Origin: Pseudomonas chlororaphis subsp. aurantiaca
GTDB lineage: Bacteria > Pseudomonadota > Gammaproteobacteria > Pseudomonadales > Pseudomonadaceae
Assembly (NCBI RefSeq): GCF_013466605.1
Contig: NZ_CP059162.1
Coordinates: 2,294,001-2,358,000 of the forward strand
Reading direction: 5' to 3'
DNA length: 64,000 nt
The notes beneath the pieces are model-generated. The model had not been told where the DNA came from and searched no databases. It saw nothing but the letters and a program-made list of their open reading frames with translations. A program made the position numbers and the translations under genes. Of this stretch, positions 50,194 through 59,611 are shown one piece after another. Position 1 is the first letter of the stretch. Each line of letters begins with the position of its first letter.

Positions 50194-50808
50194 TCAGTCG
50201 ACCATCACTCGCTCGTTCGGGTCATCGCCCAGGCACACCGTCAGCTGTTGCCCGGCCTTGTTGAATGCACAGTTGGGCAGGGCCTGCTGCTTGATGAAGT
50301 TCAGCGGTGGGAGGAGGAACAGGCTGGCGAGGATCAGCGCGCCGACGGTCCGAGGCAGCAGCACATCCGCGCCAGTGGCGACCGGGCGGGGCTTGAGGCG
50401 CCCGCGCCGGCACCAGTACAGCCCGCTGAAGATAAAGCCGCAGCCGATCGCCATGGCGTAGTCCAGCTCCCAGGCTTGCGGGCTGAAGATCAGGTTGCCG
50501 TCGGCGTCGTCCGGGTAATTGATCCGCCACCAGGCGCCCAGCAGCAGCGGCACCAGACCAGCGACTATCCAGGCCAGGCGGGCGCCGGGCATGCGCGTGA
50601 GCAGGGCGATACCCAGGCCGAGGGCGCAGAGGAGCCAGATGCCGAGGTACAGCTGAAAGCCCATGGCCCCGCCGAACAGGGTGCCGCTGACGTCCCGGGG
50701 GACGATCAGTTGCAGGTCGGCAAACACCATCACGGACAGCGGGGCCGCCACGGCGATTCCGCTCAGGAGAGCGTTGATCCATAACCACAAAGTGAACAGG
50801 CGATGCAT
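50194..50808 (-). CDS. hypothetical integral membrane protein
   Basis: 204 residues with five or six hydrophobic segments (LWLWINALLSGIAVAAPLSV, LYLGIWLLCALGLGIALL, LAWIVAGLVPLLLGAWW, YAMAIGCGFIFSGLYW, LILASLFLLPPLNFI). The C-terminal ~25 residues are soluble with a pair of Cys (NCAF, TVCLGDD). Family unknown. No strong ribosome site before 50808. Confidence 0.7.
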   Translation of the reverse strand: MHRLFTLWLWINALLSGIAVAAPLSVMVFADLQLIVPRDVSGTLFGGAMGFQLYLGIWLLCALGLGIALLTRMPGARLAWIVAGLVPLLLGAWWRINYPDDADGNLIFSPQAWELDYAMAIGCGFIFSGLYWCRRGRLKPRPVATGADVLLPRTVGALILASLFLLPPLNFIKQQALPNCAFNKAGQQLTVCLGDDPNERVMVD

Positions 50809-51119
50809 GGGCGTACTCGGCAAAGACAGGGAAGGGGATTGCACGGGGCGTGCCGGATTCAAGGCAATGGCAAGCCACTGCCGGTGGCGGACGGGGCCGG
50901 ATCACCAGGCTGGAATAGACGGGTAGCGAAGGTGCGGATCAGGTGCGCAGTGCCGGGCAGCAGCATGGCTGGACCGGCAATGATCGGGGCAGGCGCCAAC
51001 ACGTTTCTTCCTTGGGCGGTGTTCGGGGCGCGCAGTATGCAAGGCCGCCGCCGGTTTTGCACCAGCAGCCGTGCAGTGCCGGGCAGCAGGGCGGGGCACA
51101 GGGGCTCCGCCCGAGGGGG
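50809..51119. other. intergenic with a 17-base direct repeat
   Basis: No gene is seen. GCAGTGCCGGGCAGCAG occurs at 50947-50963 and 51073-51089; the piece between may be duplicated debris. Holds the 3' end of the acyl-CoA dehydrogenase transcript. Confidence 0.5.
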
Positions 51120-52892
51120 TTAGAACTGCTCCGCTTCCAGGCCGAACAGCGAGGAGCTGCCGGCGCGGATGCTCTGCTCCAGGCTGAGGATGCGCGGCAG
51201 CAGACGGCTGAAGTAGAAGCGCGCCGTGGCCAGCTTGGCGCCGTAGAAACTTTCGTCCTCGGCGTGCTTGTGCTCGGCCACCTGGGCCATGCGCGCCCAC
51301 AGGTAGGCGTAGGCCACGTAGCCGAACAGATGCAGGTACTCGACACAGGCGCTGCCCACCGCGTTGGGGTTCTGCACCGCCTGTTCGCGCAGCCAGTCGC
51401 TGAGGTCTTCCAGGCGCTGCACGGCGTCCAGCAATTCGGCGGCGTAGGCGGCGCCGGGCAGGTAGGCGTAGTCGCGGATCTCGCCGGTGAACAGGCGCAG
51501 GGCCACACCGCCGTTGGCCACTACCTTGCGGCCCAGCAGGTCCAGGGCCTGGATGCCATTGGTGCCTTCGTAGATCTGCGCGATGCGCACATCCCGCACC
51601 AGTTGCTCCTGGCCCCATTCGCGGATATAGCCGTGGCCGCCGAAGACCTGCTGGCCGAGGATGCAACTGTCCAGCCCGGTGTCGGTGAAGAACGCCTTGG
51701 CCACCGGAGTCAGCAGTGCCACCAGGGCCTCGGCGTTGTGCCGCTCGTGGGGCTGGTCGGCGAACTTGGCCAGGTCCAGCTGCTGGCCGACGTAGCTGGC
51801 GAAGGCCCGGCCGCCCTCGGTCATGGCTTTCATGGACAGCAGCATGCGCCGTACATCGGGGTGGACGATGATCGGGTCGGCGATCTTGTCCTTGGCCACC
51901 GGGCCTGCGGGCGAGCGGCTCTGGATGCGCTCGCGGGCGTAGGTGCGGGCGTTCTGGTAGGCGTTCTCGGCGCAGCCGATGCCCTGGATGCCGATCGACA
52001 GGCGCTCGTAGTTCATCATGGTGAACATCGCCGCCAGGCCCTTGTTGGCCTCGCCGATCAGCCAGCCAGTGGCGCCGTCGAAGTTCAGCACGCAGGTGGC
52101 CGAGGCCTTGATCCCCATCTTGTGCTCGATGGAGCCGCAGCTCACCGCGTTGGCCTGGCCCAGGTTGCCCTGGGCGTCGACCTGGATCTTCGGCACCAGG
52201 AACAGCGAGATGCCCTTGGGCCCGGCCGGGGCGTCCGGCAGCTTGGCCAGGACCAGGTGGATGATGTTTTCGGTCAGGTCCTGCTCGCCGCCGGTGATGA
52301 AGATCTTGCTGCCGCTGATCCGGTAGCTGCCGTCGGCCTGGGGTTCGGCGCGGGTGCGGATGATCCCCAGGTCGGTGCCGGCATGGGCCTCGGTCAGGCA
52401 CATGGAGCCGGCCCAGCGGCCTTCGTACATGGGCGGCAGGTACAGCGCCTTGAGCGCCTCGCTGGCGTGGGCATCGATGGCCAGGCAGGCGCCGGAGCTC
52501 AGGGCCGAATACAGGGCGAAGCTGGAATTGGCGGCGTAGAGCATCTCTTCGAACTGCACCGCGAGCATCTTCGGCATGCCCATGCCGCCGTAGGCCGGGT
52601 TGCCGCTCAGGCCGACCCAGCCACCCTGGATATAGGTGCCGTAGGCCTCCTTGAAACCGGCGGGGGTGCGCACCTGGCCGTTGTCCCAGGTGGCGCCTTC
52701 CTCGTCGCCGCTGCGGTTGAGCGGGGCGATCAGCTGGCCGGTGACCTTGGCCGCCTCTTCGAGAATCGCATCGGCGGTATCGGCATCCACCGTCTCGGCC
52801 AGGGCCGGCAGCCGGGCCCAGAGCCTGGGCGCGTTGAACACCTCATGGAGAACGAAGCGCATGTCGCGCAGGGGAGCGTTGAATTCGGGCAT
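51120..52892 (-). CDS. acyl-CoA dehydrogenase (long form)
   Basis: 590 residues. MCLTEAHAGTDLGIIRT and SGSKIFITGGEQDLTENII are the FAD-dependent substrate region, GIQGIGCAENAYQNAR the mid-domain, YEGTNGIQALDLLGRKVV the FAD-binding C-domain, plus an extra C-terminal ~120-residue extension typical of the AcdB/FadE-like 'acyl-CoA dehydrogenase C' type. Start at 52892 (MPEFNAPLRDMRFV) with AGGTTCTTG upstream. Downstream of the acyl-CoA synthetase on the same strand, so it is a fatty-acid catabolism pair. Confidence 0.92.
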   Translation of the reverse strand: MPEFNAPLRDMRFVLHEVFNAPRLWARLPALAETVDADTADAILEEAAKVTGQLIAPLNRSGDEEGATWDNGQVRTPAGFKEAYGTYIQGGWVGLSGNPAYGGMGMPKMLAVQFEEMLYAANSSFALYSALSSGACLAIDAHASEALKALYLPPMYEGRWAGSMCLTEAHAGTDLGIIRTRAEPQADGSYRISGSKIFITGGEQDLTENIIHLVLAKLPDAPAGPKGISLFLVPKIQVDAQGNLGQANAVSCGSIEHKMGIKASATCVLNFDGATGWLIGEANKGLAAMFTMMNYERLSIGIQGIGCAENAYQNARTYARERIQSRSPAGPVAKDKIADPIIVHPDVRRMLLSMKAMTEGGRAFASYVGQQLDLAKFADQPHERHNAEALVALLTPVAKAFFTDTGLDSCILGQQVFGGHGYIREWGQEQLVRDVRIAQIYEGTNGIQALDLLGRKVVANGGVALRLFTGEIRDYAYLPGAAYAAELLDAVQRLEDLSDWLREQAVQNPNAVGSACVEYLHLFGYVAYAYLWARMAQVAEHKHAEDESFYGAKLATARFYFSRLLPRILSLEQSIRAGSSSLFGLEAEQF

Positions 52893-53015
52893 TGCAAGAA
52901 CCTCGGGCAAAAGTGGAGGTTGAACGGCCGGGGCCGGGTGATTCAAAAAGGGTAGACCCCGCCGTGCCGACTCCCAGCAGGACAACGACGTGCGCGGGGT
53001 TTCTGTCTATTCAAA

Positions 53016-54638
53016 CTAGAGGTTTTTCGCCATGTCGCGCAGGACGAACTTCTGGATCTTGCCGGTGGAGGTCTTGGGCAACTGGCTGAACACCACGGTG
53101 CGCGGCACCTTGAAGCCCGCCAGGTGTTCCCGACAGAAGGCGATGATCTGCGCCTCGCTGACCTGCTGGTGATCGGCCTTGAGGGTGATGAAGGCGCAGG
53201 GCGTCTCGCCCCATTTTTCGTCGGGGCGGGCTACTACCGCGGCCTCCAGCACCGCCGGGTGGCGATAGAGCACGCCCTCCAGTTCGATGGTGGAGATGTT
53301 CTCGCCGCCGGAAATGATGATGTCCTTGAGCCGGTCGCGAATCTCCACATAACCGTCCGGGTGGGTCACCCCCAGGTCGCCGGTGTGGAACCAGCCGCCC
53401 TCGAAGGCCTCGGCGGTGGCGCTGGGGTTCTTCAGGTAGCCCTTCATCACCGTGTTGCCGCGCATGAAGATCTCGCCGATGGTCTGGCCGTCGCGGGGTG
53501 TGGGTTCGAGGGTTTTCGGGTCGGCCACCATCACCCCTTCCAGGGTCGGGTAACGCACGCCCTGGCGCGACTTGATCTGCGCCCGTTGTTCCAGGGGCAA
53601 CTCGTCCCAGGCCGCGTGCCAGGCGCACAGGGTCACCGGGCCGTAGACCTCGGTCAGGCCGTAGACGTGGGTCACCTTGATGCCCATTTCCTCCACCGCG
53701 CCTATCACCTTGGCCGGTGGCGCGGCCCCGGCGACCATGGCGTTGACCGGGTGGTCGATGGCGGCCTTGGCCGAGTCCGGCATGTTCACCAGGGCATTGA
53801 GCACGATCGGCGCGCCGCACAGGTGCGTGACCTGGTGCTCGCGGATCAGGTTGAGGATCTTCTGCGGGTCGACCCGGCGCAGGAACACATGGACCCCGGC
53901 CAGGGCGGTGACGGTCCAGGGGTAGCACCAGCCGTTGCAGTGGAACATCGGCAGGGTCCACAGGTACACCGGATGGTTGCCCATGGCCCAGGTCATCTGG
54001 TTGCCCAGGGCGTTGAGGTAGGCGCCGCGGTGGTGATAGACCACGCCCTTGGGGTTGCCGGTGGTGCCCGAGGTGTAGTTCAGGGCGATGGCCTGCCATT
54101 CGTCATCCGGCCACTGCCAGGCGAATTCCGGGTCGCCCTCGGCGAGGAAGGCCTCGTAGTCCAGCTCGCTGACCGGCTGGCCCTCGCCGTACTCGGGGTC
54201 GTCGAGGTCGATCACCAAAGGCGGCTGGTCGAGCATGGCGACGGCGGCGTGGATCACCTCATGGAACTCGCGGTCGGCGATCAGCACCTTGGCCTCGCCG
54301 TGGGCCAGCATGAAGGCGATGGCCTCGGCGTCCAGGCGCACGTTGAGGGCATTGAGCACGGCGCCGATCATCGGCACGCCGAAATGGGCTTCGAGCATGG
54401 CCGGGATATTCGGCAGCATCACCGCCACCGTGTCGTTCTTGCCGATCCCGCGCCCGGCCAGGGCCGAGGCCAGGCGCCGGCAGCGGCGGTAGGTCTGGGC
54501 CCAGGTGCGGCGGATCGAACCGTGGATCACCGCCGGGTAATCGGGGTAAACGGCGGCGGTGCGCTCGATGAAGCTCAAGGGGGACAGGGCGATATGGTTG
54601 ACGGCCGTCGGCGCGAGGCCTTGCTCGTAGATGGACAT
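53016..54638 (-). CDS. acyl-CoA synthetase (AMP-forming)
   Basis: 540 residues: ATP motif NYTSGTTGNPKGVVYHHRG, VYGLTEVYGPVTLC, GWFHTGDLGVTHPDGYVEI and the C-terminal KTSTGKIQKFVLR (catalytic Lys). Activates short or medium-chain acids to the CoA ester. Precedes the dehydrogenase gene and diverges from the two-component system across a palindromic 180-base region. Confidence 0.93.
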   Translation of the reverse strand: MSIYEQGLAPTAVNHIALSPLSFIERTAAVYPDYPAVIHGSIRRTWAQTYRRCRRLASALAGRGIGKNDTVAVMLPNIPAMLEAHFGVPMIGAVLNALNVRLDAEAIAFMLAHGEAKVLIADREFHEVIHAAVAMLDQPPLVIDLDDPEYGEGQPVSELDYEAFLAEGDPEFAWQWPDDEWQAIALNYTSGTTGNPKGVVYHHRGAYLNALGNQMTWAMGNHPVYLWTLPMFHCNGWCYPWTVTALAGVHVFLRRVDPQKILNLIREHQVTHLCGAPIVLNALVNMPDSAKAAIDHPVNAMVAGAAPPAKVIGAVEEMGIKVTHVYGLTEVYGPVTLCAWHAAWDELPLEQRAQIKSRQGVRYPTLEGVMVADPKTLEPTPRDGQTIGEIFMRGNTVMKGYLKNPSATAEAFEGGWFHTGDLGVTHPDGYVEIRDRLKDIIISGGENISTIELEGVLYRHPAVLEAAVVARPDEKWGETPCAFITLKADHQQVSEAQIIAFCREHLAGFKVPRTVVFSQLPKTSTGKIQKFVLRDMAKNL

Positions 54639-54764
54639 GGTTCGGGTATCCGGTGGCTGATTGTTAGCTCTATTGGCCGAGACCGTTTTTAACGGTGCTC
54701 GGTGACTTATCCGGAGGCTTTTATATACTGCTTGGCAATGGATATGGAAGTACTACCTGAGTTG

Positions 54765-54782
54765 TATAGTATTTCTACTATA
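54765..54782. promoter_or_regulatory. palindrome in the acyl-CoA synthetase / sensor intergenic region
   Basis: TATAGTA-TTTC-TACTATA, perfect arms. A related AGTACTACC lies just upstream. Candidate binding site for the FixJ/NarL-type regulator next door. Confidence 0.55.
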
Positions 54783-54820
54783 TCAATAATTCGCTGATCC
54801 GGCCCGCAGGTTTATCGACG

Positions 54821-56710
54821 ATGCCCACCTCCACCCACTTGAATCGCTGGCTGCGCCTGCAGCGCGAAGGCCGGCTGCCGGACTCGCCCTGGCTCGGTCA
54901 TGACCCGCAACCCAGCCTGTTGCTGGACGCCGAGGCGCGGCCGGTGGACCTGAACCCGGCGCTCTTGCAATGGCTGGATGCCGAGGCGTCGAGCGAGGTC
55001 GCGGCGCTGCTGCCGGTCAATCACCCGACCCTGGTCCGCGCGTGCCTGGAGCAGCAGCGGGCCATTGAAGAGGTCGAGGCCCAGTGGGGCGAGCGGGTGC
55101 TGCTCTGGAGCTTTATCCCCGACCCGCACCGGCAACGGGTCCTGGCCCGCTGCCGCGAAGCCACGGCGCAGATCCTCGCCGAGCGCGAGTCGGCCACGGC
55201 CCGGCGCCTGTACCGGCTGATCACCGAGAACACCACCGACCTGATTTCCCGGCATACCCCGGACGGCACTTTTCTCGACGCCTCGCCAGCCTCCTGGACC
55301 CTGCTCGGCTACTGGCCCGAAGAGTTGCGCGGGCGCCTGGCCCGCAGCCTGTTCCACAGCCAGGACCTGGCCGGGCTGACGCAGCGCACCCGGGACGCCC
55401 TGGAGCAGGACGGCTACCACACCATGACCTACCGCATCCGCCATCGCGACGGCCATTACCTGTGGTTCGAGACCGCCTGCCGGGCGATCCGCGAAACCTA
55501 CACCGGGGCGGTGGTGGAAGTGGTGGCGGTGTCCCGGGACATCACCTCCCGGGTCCAGGCCGAAGAGAACAAGCGGCGCCTGGCGGAAGTGGTGGAGGCC
55601 AATCCCGACCCGGTGCTGTTCATCCAACCCGGCGGCGCGGTGACCTACCTCAACCCGGCGGCCCGGCGCACCCTGGGCCTGGAGGCCGGGCAGCCGATGC
55701 CGGACCTGGCAAGCATCCTCACCCCGGAGGTGCTGCACAGCCTGCAACGCGAAGGCTGGCACCGCGCCGAACACACAGGCCGCTGGAGCATCGAAGCGCG
55801 CCTGCAACCGCCGGCCGGCGGCGCTTCGGTGCCGGTGTCGCTGATGCTGCTGGCCCATCGCGCGGCCAGTGGCGAGCGCTTCTATTCCCTGGTGGCTCAC
55901 GACCAGAGCGAACGGGAGTTGCGCGAGGCCCAGCAGCGCCATCACCAGGACGAACTGGCCCACACCGCGCGCCTGGTGACCCTGGGCGAACTGGCCTCGG
56001 GCATCGCCCATGAGATCAATCAGCCGCTGGCGGCGGTGGTCAACTACGCCAACGCCAGCCAGCGTTATTTGCAAAACCTCGAGACCCAGCCCCAGGCCGC
56101 GCAAAAGGTCGCCCAGGGCCTGGAACGGATCGCCGAACAGGCCACCCACGCCGCCGAAGTGATCAAGCGCCTGCGGGCCTTCCTGCGCAAGGGCGGGCGC
56201 CGGGTCCAGGCCCTGGACCTCGCCGAGGTGGCCCGGGAAACGGTGCGCCTGTGCGCCTGGGAAGCGCAGGCCTGCCAGGTGACGATCGAGCTGCGCCTGG
56301 CGGATAATCTGCCGCCGGTGTACGCCGACCGGATCTTGCTCGAGCAGGTCCTGTTGAACCTGTTGCGCAACGCCATCGAGGCCAATCGCGAGGTGCATCC
56401 GCAGCAGGGTTCGCAGATCGTCCTCGGCGCCCAGGCCAGTGGCGAGGGCGGGGTCGAGGTCAGCGTCAGCGACCAGGGCCCGGGCGTCTCCACCGAGCAG
56501 CTGGCGCAGCTGTTCACCCCGTTCTACACCAGCAAGGCCAACGGCCTGGGGCTCGGGCTGTCCATGAGCCGCAGCATCGTCGAAGGCTTCGGCGGCGACT
56601 TGCAGGCCCAGCCCCAGAGCCGCGGCCTGAAGATGTGCTGCCACTTGCCGGCGACGGCCCCGGCGCAAGCCGATTCACCGACCCAACTGACAACAGGAGC
56701 AAGGCAATGA
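54821..56710 (+). CDS. PAS-domain sensor histidine kinase, soluble
   Basis: 629 residues without membrane segments. Two PAS/PAC regions are visible (about 130-250 with ENTTDLISRHTPDGTFLDAS, and 250-370 with NPDPVLFIQPGGAVTYLNPA), then HisKA with the phospho-His in LASGIAHEINQPLAAVVNYA and an HATPase domain (LLNLLRNAIEANREV, DQGPGVSTEQLAQLF, GLGLGLSMSRSIVEGFGG). FixL/DctB-like. Overlaps its partner regulator by four bases (ATGA). Divergent from the acyl-CoA synthetase, whose expression it may control. Confidence 0.92.
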   Translation: MPTSTHLNRWLRLQREGRLPDSPWLGHDPQPSLLLDAEARPVDLNPALLQWLDAEASSEVAALLPVNHPTLVRACLEQQRAIEEVEAQWGERVLLWSFIPDPHRQRVLARCREATAQILAERESATARRLYRLITENTTDLISRHTPDGTFLDASPASWTLLGYWPEELRGRLARSLFHSQDLAGLTQRTRDALEQDGYHTMTYRIRHRDGHYLWFETACRAIRETYTGAVVEVVAVSRDITSRVQAEENKRRLAEVVEANPDPVLFIQPGGAVTYLNPAARRTLGLEAGQPMPDLASILTPEVLHSLQREGWHRAEHTGRWSIEARLQPPAGGASVPVSLMLLAHRAASGERFYSLVAHDQSERELREAQQRHHQDELAHTARLVTLGELASGIAHEINQPLAAVVNYANASQRYLQNLETQPQAAQKVAQGLERIAEQATHAAEVIKRLRAFLRKGGRRVQALDLAEVARETVRLCAWEAQACQVTIELRLADNLPPVYADRILLEQVLLNLLRNAIEANREVHPQQGSQIVLGAQASGEGGVEVSVSDQGPGVSTEQLAQLFTPFYTSKANGLGLGLSMSRSIVEGFGGDLQAQPQSRGLKMCCHLPATAPAQADSPTQLTTGARQ

Positions 56711-57342
56711 CGAGTGCGGCGCAGCAGCTGGTGTATGTGGTCGACGACGATCCGGGCATGCTCGATTCCACCGTCTGGCTGCTGGAGTCGGTGGGCCTCA
56801 AGGCCGTGCCCTTCACCAGTGGCCGGGAGTTCCTTGAACACTGCGACCCGAGCCTCGACGCCTGCGTGCTGCTGGATGTGCGCATGCCCGGCATGGGTGG
56901 GCTGAATGTCCAGGAAGAGCTGCGCCAGCGGGATATCCACCTGCCGCTGATCTTTGTCAGCGGCCATGCCGATGTGCCCATCGTGGTGCGGGCGTTCAAG
57001 GCCGGCGCCGTGGACTTCATCGAGAAGCCCTACAACGAACAGCTGCTGCTGGACAGTGTGCAGCAGGCCCTCAGTCGCGCCGACGACCGCCACAGCCGCA
57101 ACGCTGGGCAGGCCCGGGTCGAAGCGCGGCTGGAGAGCCTCACGCCGCGGGAGAAGGATGTGTTGCTGCCGTTGGTGCAGGGCTACAGCAACCGCGAGAT
57201 CGCCGAGCAGTTGGGGGTCAGCGTCAAGACCATCGACCTGTACCGGTCACGGGTGATGAAACGCATGCAGGCCGAACACCTGCCGGAACTGGTGGGCATG
57301 GCCATCGCCGTCGGCCTGGTGGACCCGCTGCAATTGCGCTGA
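56707..57342 (+). CDS. FixJ/NarL-type response regulator
   Basis: 211 residues: receiver domain with phospho-Asp in DACVLLDVRMPGMGGLNVQE and KPYNEQLLLDSVQQAL (Lys), then LuxR HTH LTPREKDVLLPLVQGYSNRE and IAEQLGVSVKTIDLYRSRVM. Start overlaps the kinase stop. Confidence 0.93.
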   Translation: MTSAAQQLVYVVDDDPGMLDSTVWLLESVGLKAVPFTSGREFLEHCDPSLDACVLLDVRMPGMGGLNVQEELRQRDIHLPLIFVSGHADVPIVVRAFKAGAVDFIEKPYNEQLLLDSVQQALSRADDRHSRNAGQARVEARLESLTPREKDVLLPLVQGYSNREIAEQLGVSVKTIDLYRSRVMKRMQAEHLPELVGMAIAVGLVDPLQLR

Positions 57343-57435
57343 GGCTGCGGCCACCGCACTTTTTGCGTTTTTGCGGTTCTATTCAGGGCCAGGCCGCGCC
57401 GATCCCCCGCGCGACCAGAGTCCAGAACGGTGCCG

Positions 57436-58200
57436 ATGGTTTATCCGCTTTCTCGTTGTTTCCTGCGCGTCTTTTGCCTGCGTATAGCGCGCCAGCCGTT
57501 GTGGCTGGCCGCTGTCTTGATGGTCTGCGCCAGTGGCTGCAGCCAGCAGCAGGGGCGTGACATGGTCCACCAGTTCAGCAATGGCAAACCCCAGGAATTC
57601 TTCCAGACCAGCGTCGACCGCATGGCCACCCTGAGCATGCGCGACAACCTGCAAAGCCTGTACCTGCTGATGAACAAGCTCTACCTGCGCAACCCCAGCC
57701 AGTGGCGTGAGTGGGGGTATACCGATGCCACCAGCGCCGCGCGGGATATCCGCCAGGCCATCGAGCAGCAGAAGGCCTTGCCGGCCCTGGGCAACCGTCG
57801 CGACCTGGCGGCGTTGAGTTATGCCTTGAGCCCGGAGTTTCGCGGCGACCGGGTCGGCGCCTTTATCTATGCCATCGGCAGCATGCTGGTGACTGCCCAT
57901 GGCGGGCGTACCGAGTTTTTTATGACTGACACTATCGATCCGCGGTTTGTCAGTAACGCTGCGCGCAATATTGAAAAGGCCACCTGGATGCTCAGCCAGC
58001 GGCAGGGGGCCAATGGGGAGTTGTTGCTGTTTTCCAATGAGATTTCGGAGGAGGGCAGCAATCTGAGTTTTGCTGTGGAGTTTGGGAAGATCGTTGCGCG
58101 GTTGGATTTGTTGACGCAGATGCTGGATGAGCGTTATCGGCGTATTGGTCTGAACTATGCGCAAAGCCTGTTGCTGATGAATTTTTTGCCGGTGCAGTAG
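57436..58200 (+). CDS. putative lipoprotein, conserved hypothetical
   Basis: 254 residues. N-terminal membrane segment with a lipobox (VLMVCASGCSQQQ). The mature part is helical (FFQTSVDRMATLSMRDNLQS, LLMNKLYLRNPSQWREWGYT); no domain I know. A GTG two codons upstream is possible. Confidence 0.7.
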   Translation: MVYPLSRCFLRVFCLRIARQPLWLAAVLMVCASGCSQQQGRDMVHQFSNGKPQEFFQTSVDRMATLSMRDNLQSLYLLMNKLYLRNPSQWREWGYTDATSAARDIRQAIEQQKALPALGNRRDLAALSYALSPEFRGDRVGAFIYAIGSMLVTAHGGRTEFFMTDTIDPRFVSNAARNIEKATWMLSQRQGANGELLLFSNEISEEGSNLSFAVEFGKIVARLDLLTQMLDERYRRIGLNYAQSLLLMNFLPVQ

Positions 58201-58298
58201 GGGGTTGTCGTTCGCGGGGCCTCCGTTGCTGCGGGGGCTTCTGTAGGAGCAGCCGGTCGACGCTCGATTGCTCGCGATGGCGTCGGTTCTGGCGCTGC

Positions 58299-58575
58299 AT
58301 TTTTGGATGTGTACATATCCATTCCTGCGGTAACGGCTGCTTATGGTTTCGCCCTTACGGCGAGTCCCTTTTTACAAACGCCTAAAAAGGAACCAAAAAC
58401 GCTTGCCCCACCACTCGGTGCCTCGCTAAGGCTCGGCATACCCTCACTCCGGCATTGATCCGTGGGCCGCCGCCACAGGCCATCCATGGCCTGGGGCGGC
58501 TAACCCGGCATCCCTGCCGGGTTACCCACGGCTCAATACCTGCGTTCGGCCATCGTGGTTAACGGGGCGTTCAGA
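58299..58575. repeat. structured Pseudomonas intergenic repeat
   Basis: The text from TGCGGTAACGGCTGCTTATG to CGTTCGGCCATCGTGGTTAA resembles a repeat I recall from many Pseudomonas intergenic regions. Its core 58461-58530 folds as an outer stem CGTGGG/CCCACG enclosing two hairpins: one with arms GCCGCC/GGCGGC (58466-58500), one AACCCGGCA-TCCC-TGCCGGGTT (58502-58523). A REP-like CTGTAGGAGCAGC lies at 58241. The whole 58201-58648 gap has no gene. Confidence 0.65.
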
Positions 58576-58648
58576 TCAAAAGCCAAAGCAAGGCGGCCTA
58601 CCGGCCGGCCTGGAATCTTGGGCTGTGTGTAGAGAGAGCTTGAGGTGT

Positions 58649-59050
58649 TTAACGTCCCAGCTTTTCCATCGCCGCATCCGCCAGGAAAGACGACCGGCTC
58701 TTGATGTTGTGCTCCCGTACAAAGCGGTCGATTCGTTGAATCACGTAGCCCGGCAGGGTCACATTGACCTTTTCGGTTTTGCCCAGGTAAGGCGTGATAT
58801 CGATATCCAGCATGCCCCAGCCCATGCCCTCGAAGTCGGGGTTGGCGCGGTGCGTGCCGGTGGGCGAGGGCAGGGGAATGGCTTGCCCGTCACGGGCCAG
58901 CTCTTCGAGCATGACGTGGGCGATCTCGATGGCGGCGCTGTACGCGGCCTCGAAGGTGTCGCCGGCGGTGACCGCGCCAGGAATGTCAGGAATCTGGATG
59001 CCGGTAGCAGTGTGCTCGTCGCCCCACTCGATGCAGATGGGATATTGCAC
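58649..59050 (-). CDS. hicB: HicB-type antitoxin
   Basis: 133 residues: N-terminal HicB RNase H-like fold (IPDIPGAVTAGDTFEAAYSA) and C-terminal ribbon-helix-helix DNA-binding part (VNVTLPGYVIQRIDRFVREH). Neutralises HicA and represses the operon. The long form with RHH is common. Downstream of hicA. Confidence 0.92.
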   Translation of the reverse strand: MQYPICIEWGDEHTATGIQIPDIPGAVTAGDTFEAAYSAAIEIAHVMLEELARDGQAIPLPSPTGTHRANPDFEGMGWGMLDIDITPYLGKTEKVNVTLPGYVIQRIDRFVREHNIKSRSSFLADAAMEKLGR

Positions 59051-59085
59051 GGGGATCTCCTCAAAAGGTGCGAAGGCTGAAAGGG

Positions 59086-59274
59086 CTATATCAGCCCGGC
59101 CAGTTTCTGGATGGCCCTGACCGTCCCCCGTGGCAGATCCTTCTTCGGGTGAGGCACCGGAACGGTCTCGGGCCGGTAGGGATGCTTGAACAGATGATGG
59201 CTGCCGGTAACGCGCTCCAGCACCCAGCCTGTGGCTTCAAGCTCCTTGATCAACTGTCTGCTTTGCACCTCCAT
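59086..59274 (-). CDS. hicA: HicA-type mRNA-targeting toxin
   Basis: 62 residues: dsRBD-like fold with the catalytic His in VTGSHHLFKHPYRPETV and KKDLPRGTVRAIQKLAGL. Cleaves mRNA and halts translation when HicB is lost. AAGGAGATGGAG precedes the start. First gene of hicAB. Confidence 0.92.
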   Translation of the reverse strand: MEVQSRQLIKELEATGWVLERVTGSHHLFKHPYRPETVPVPHPKKDLPRGTVRAIQKLAGLI

Positions 59275-59368
59275 CTCCTTATCGGGGCGAGAGGTGCTTT
59301 ATAACTCCAGGCGCATAGTAGCGCAGGTTGAATTGTGTGTCTGGAGTTATGTATCGGGACCTGTCGTT

Positions 59369-59514
59369 GTAGCCGCTGCCGAAGGCTGCGATCGGGCTGG
59401 GCGGCACTCCGACGAAGCGCCCGCCAAACCTGGCCACGCGGTGTAACGGATAAGTCCGGGGAGGCCGAATGTGCGTCTGCTACGCAGCCGATCGCAGCCT
59501 TCGGCAGCGGCTAC
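59369..59514. repeat. inverted pair of REP elements (REPIN)
   Basis: A 27-base sequence beginning GTAGCCGCTGCCGAAGG (59369-59395) is repeated as its exact reverse complement at 59488-59514, separated by 92 bases. Layout of the P. fluorescens GTAG-type REPIN. Lies upstream of hicAB. Confidence 0.88.
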
Positions 59515-59611
59515 AAATAGCGTTTCAGGCAGTGAGGGCTGTGCTTTGGCTTTGATCAGAGACTCAAGTGTCGGGGCCGCAACGCGGCCCGAACACACCA
59601 TTCAATAGCGC

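Noticed and set aside
50943..52955. Plus-strand open frame of 670 codons
   Set aside because: Antisense to the acyl-CoA dehydrogenase; no domain or start signal.
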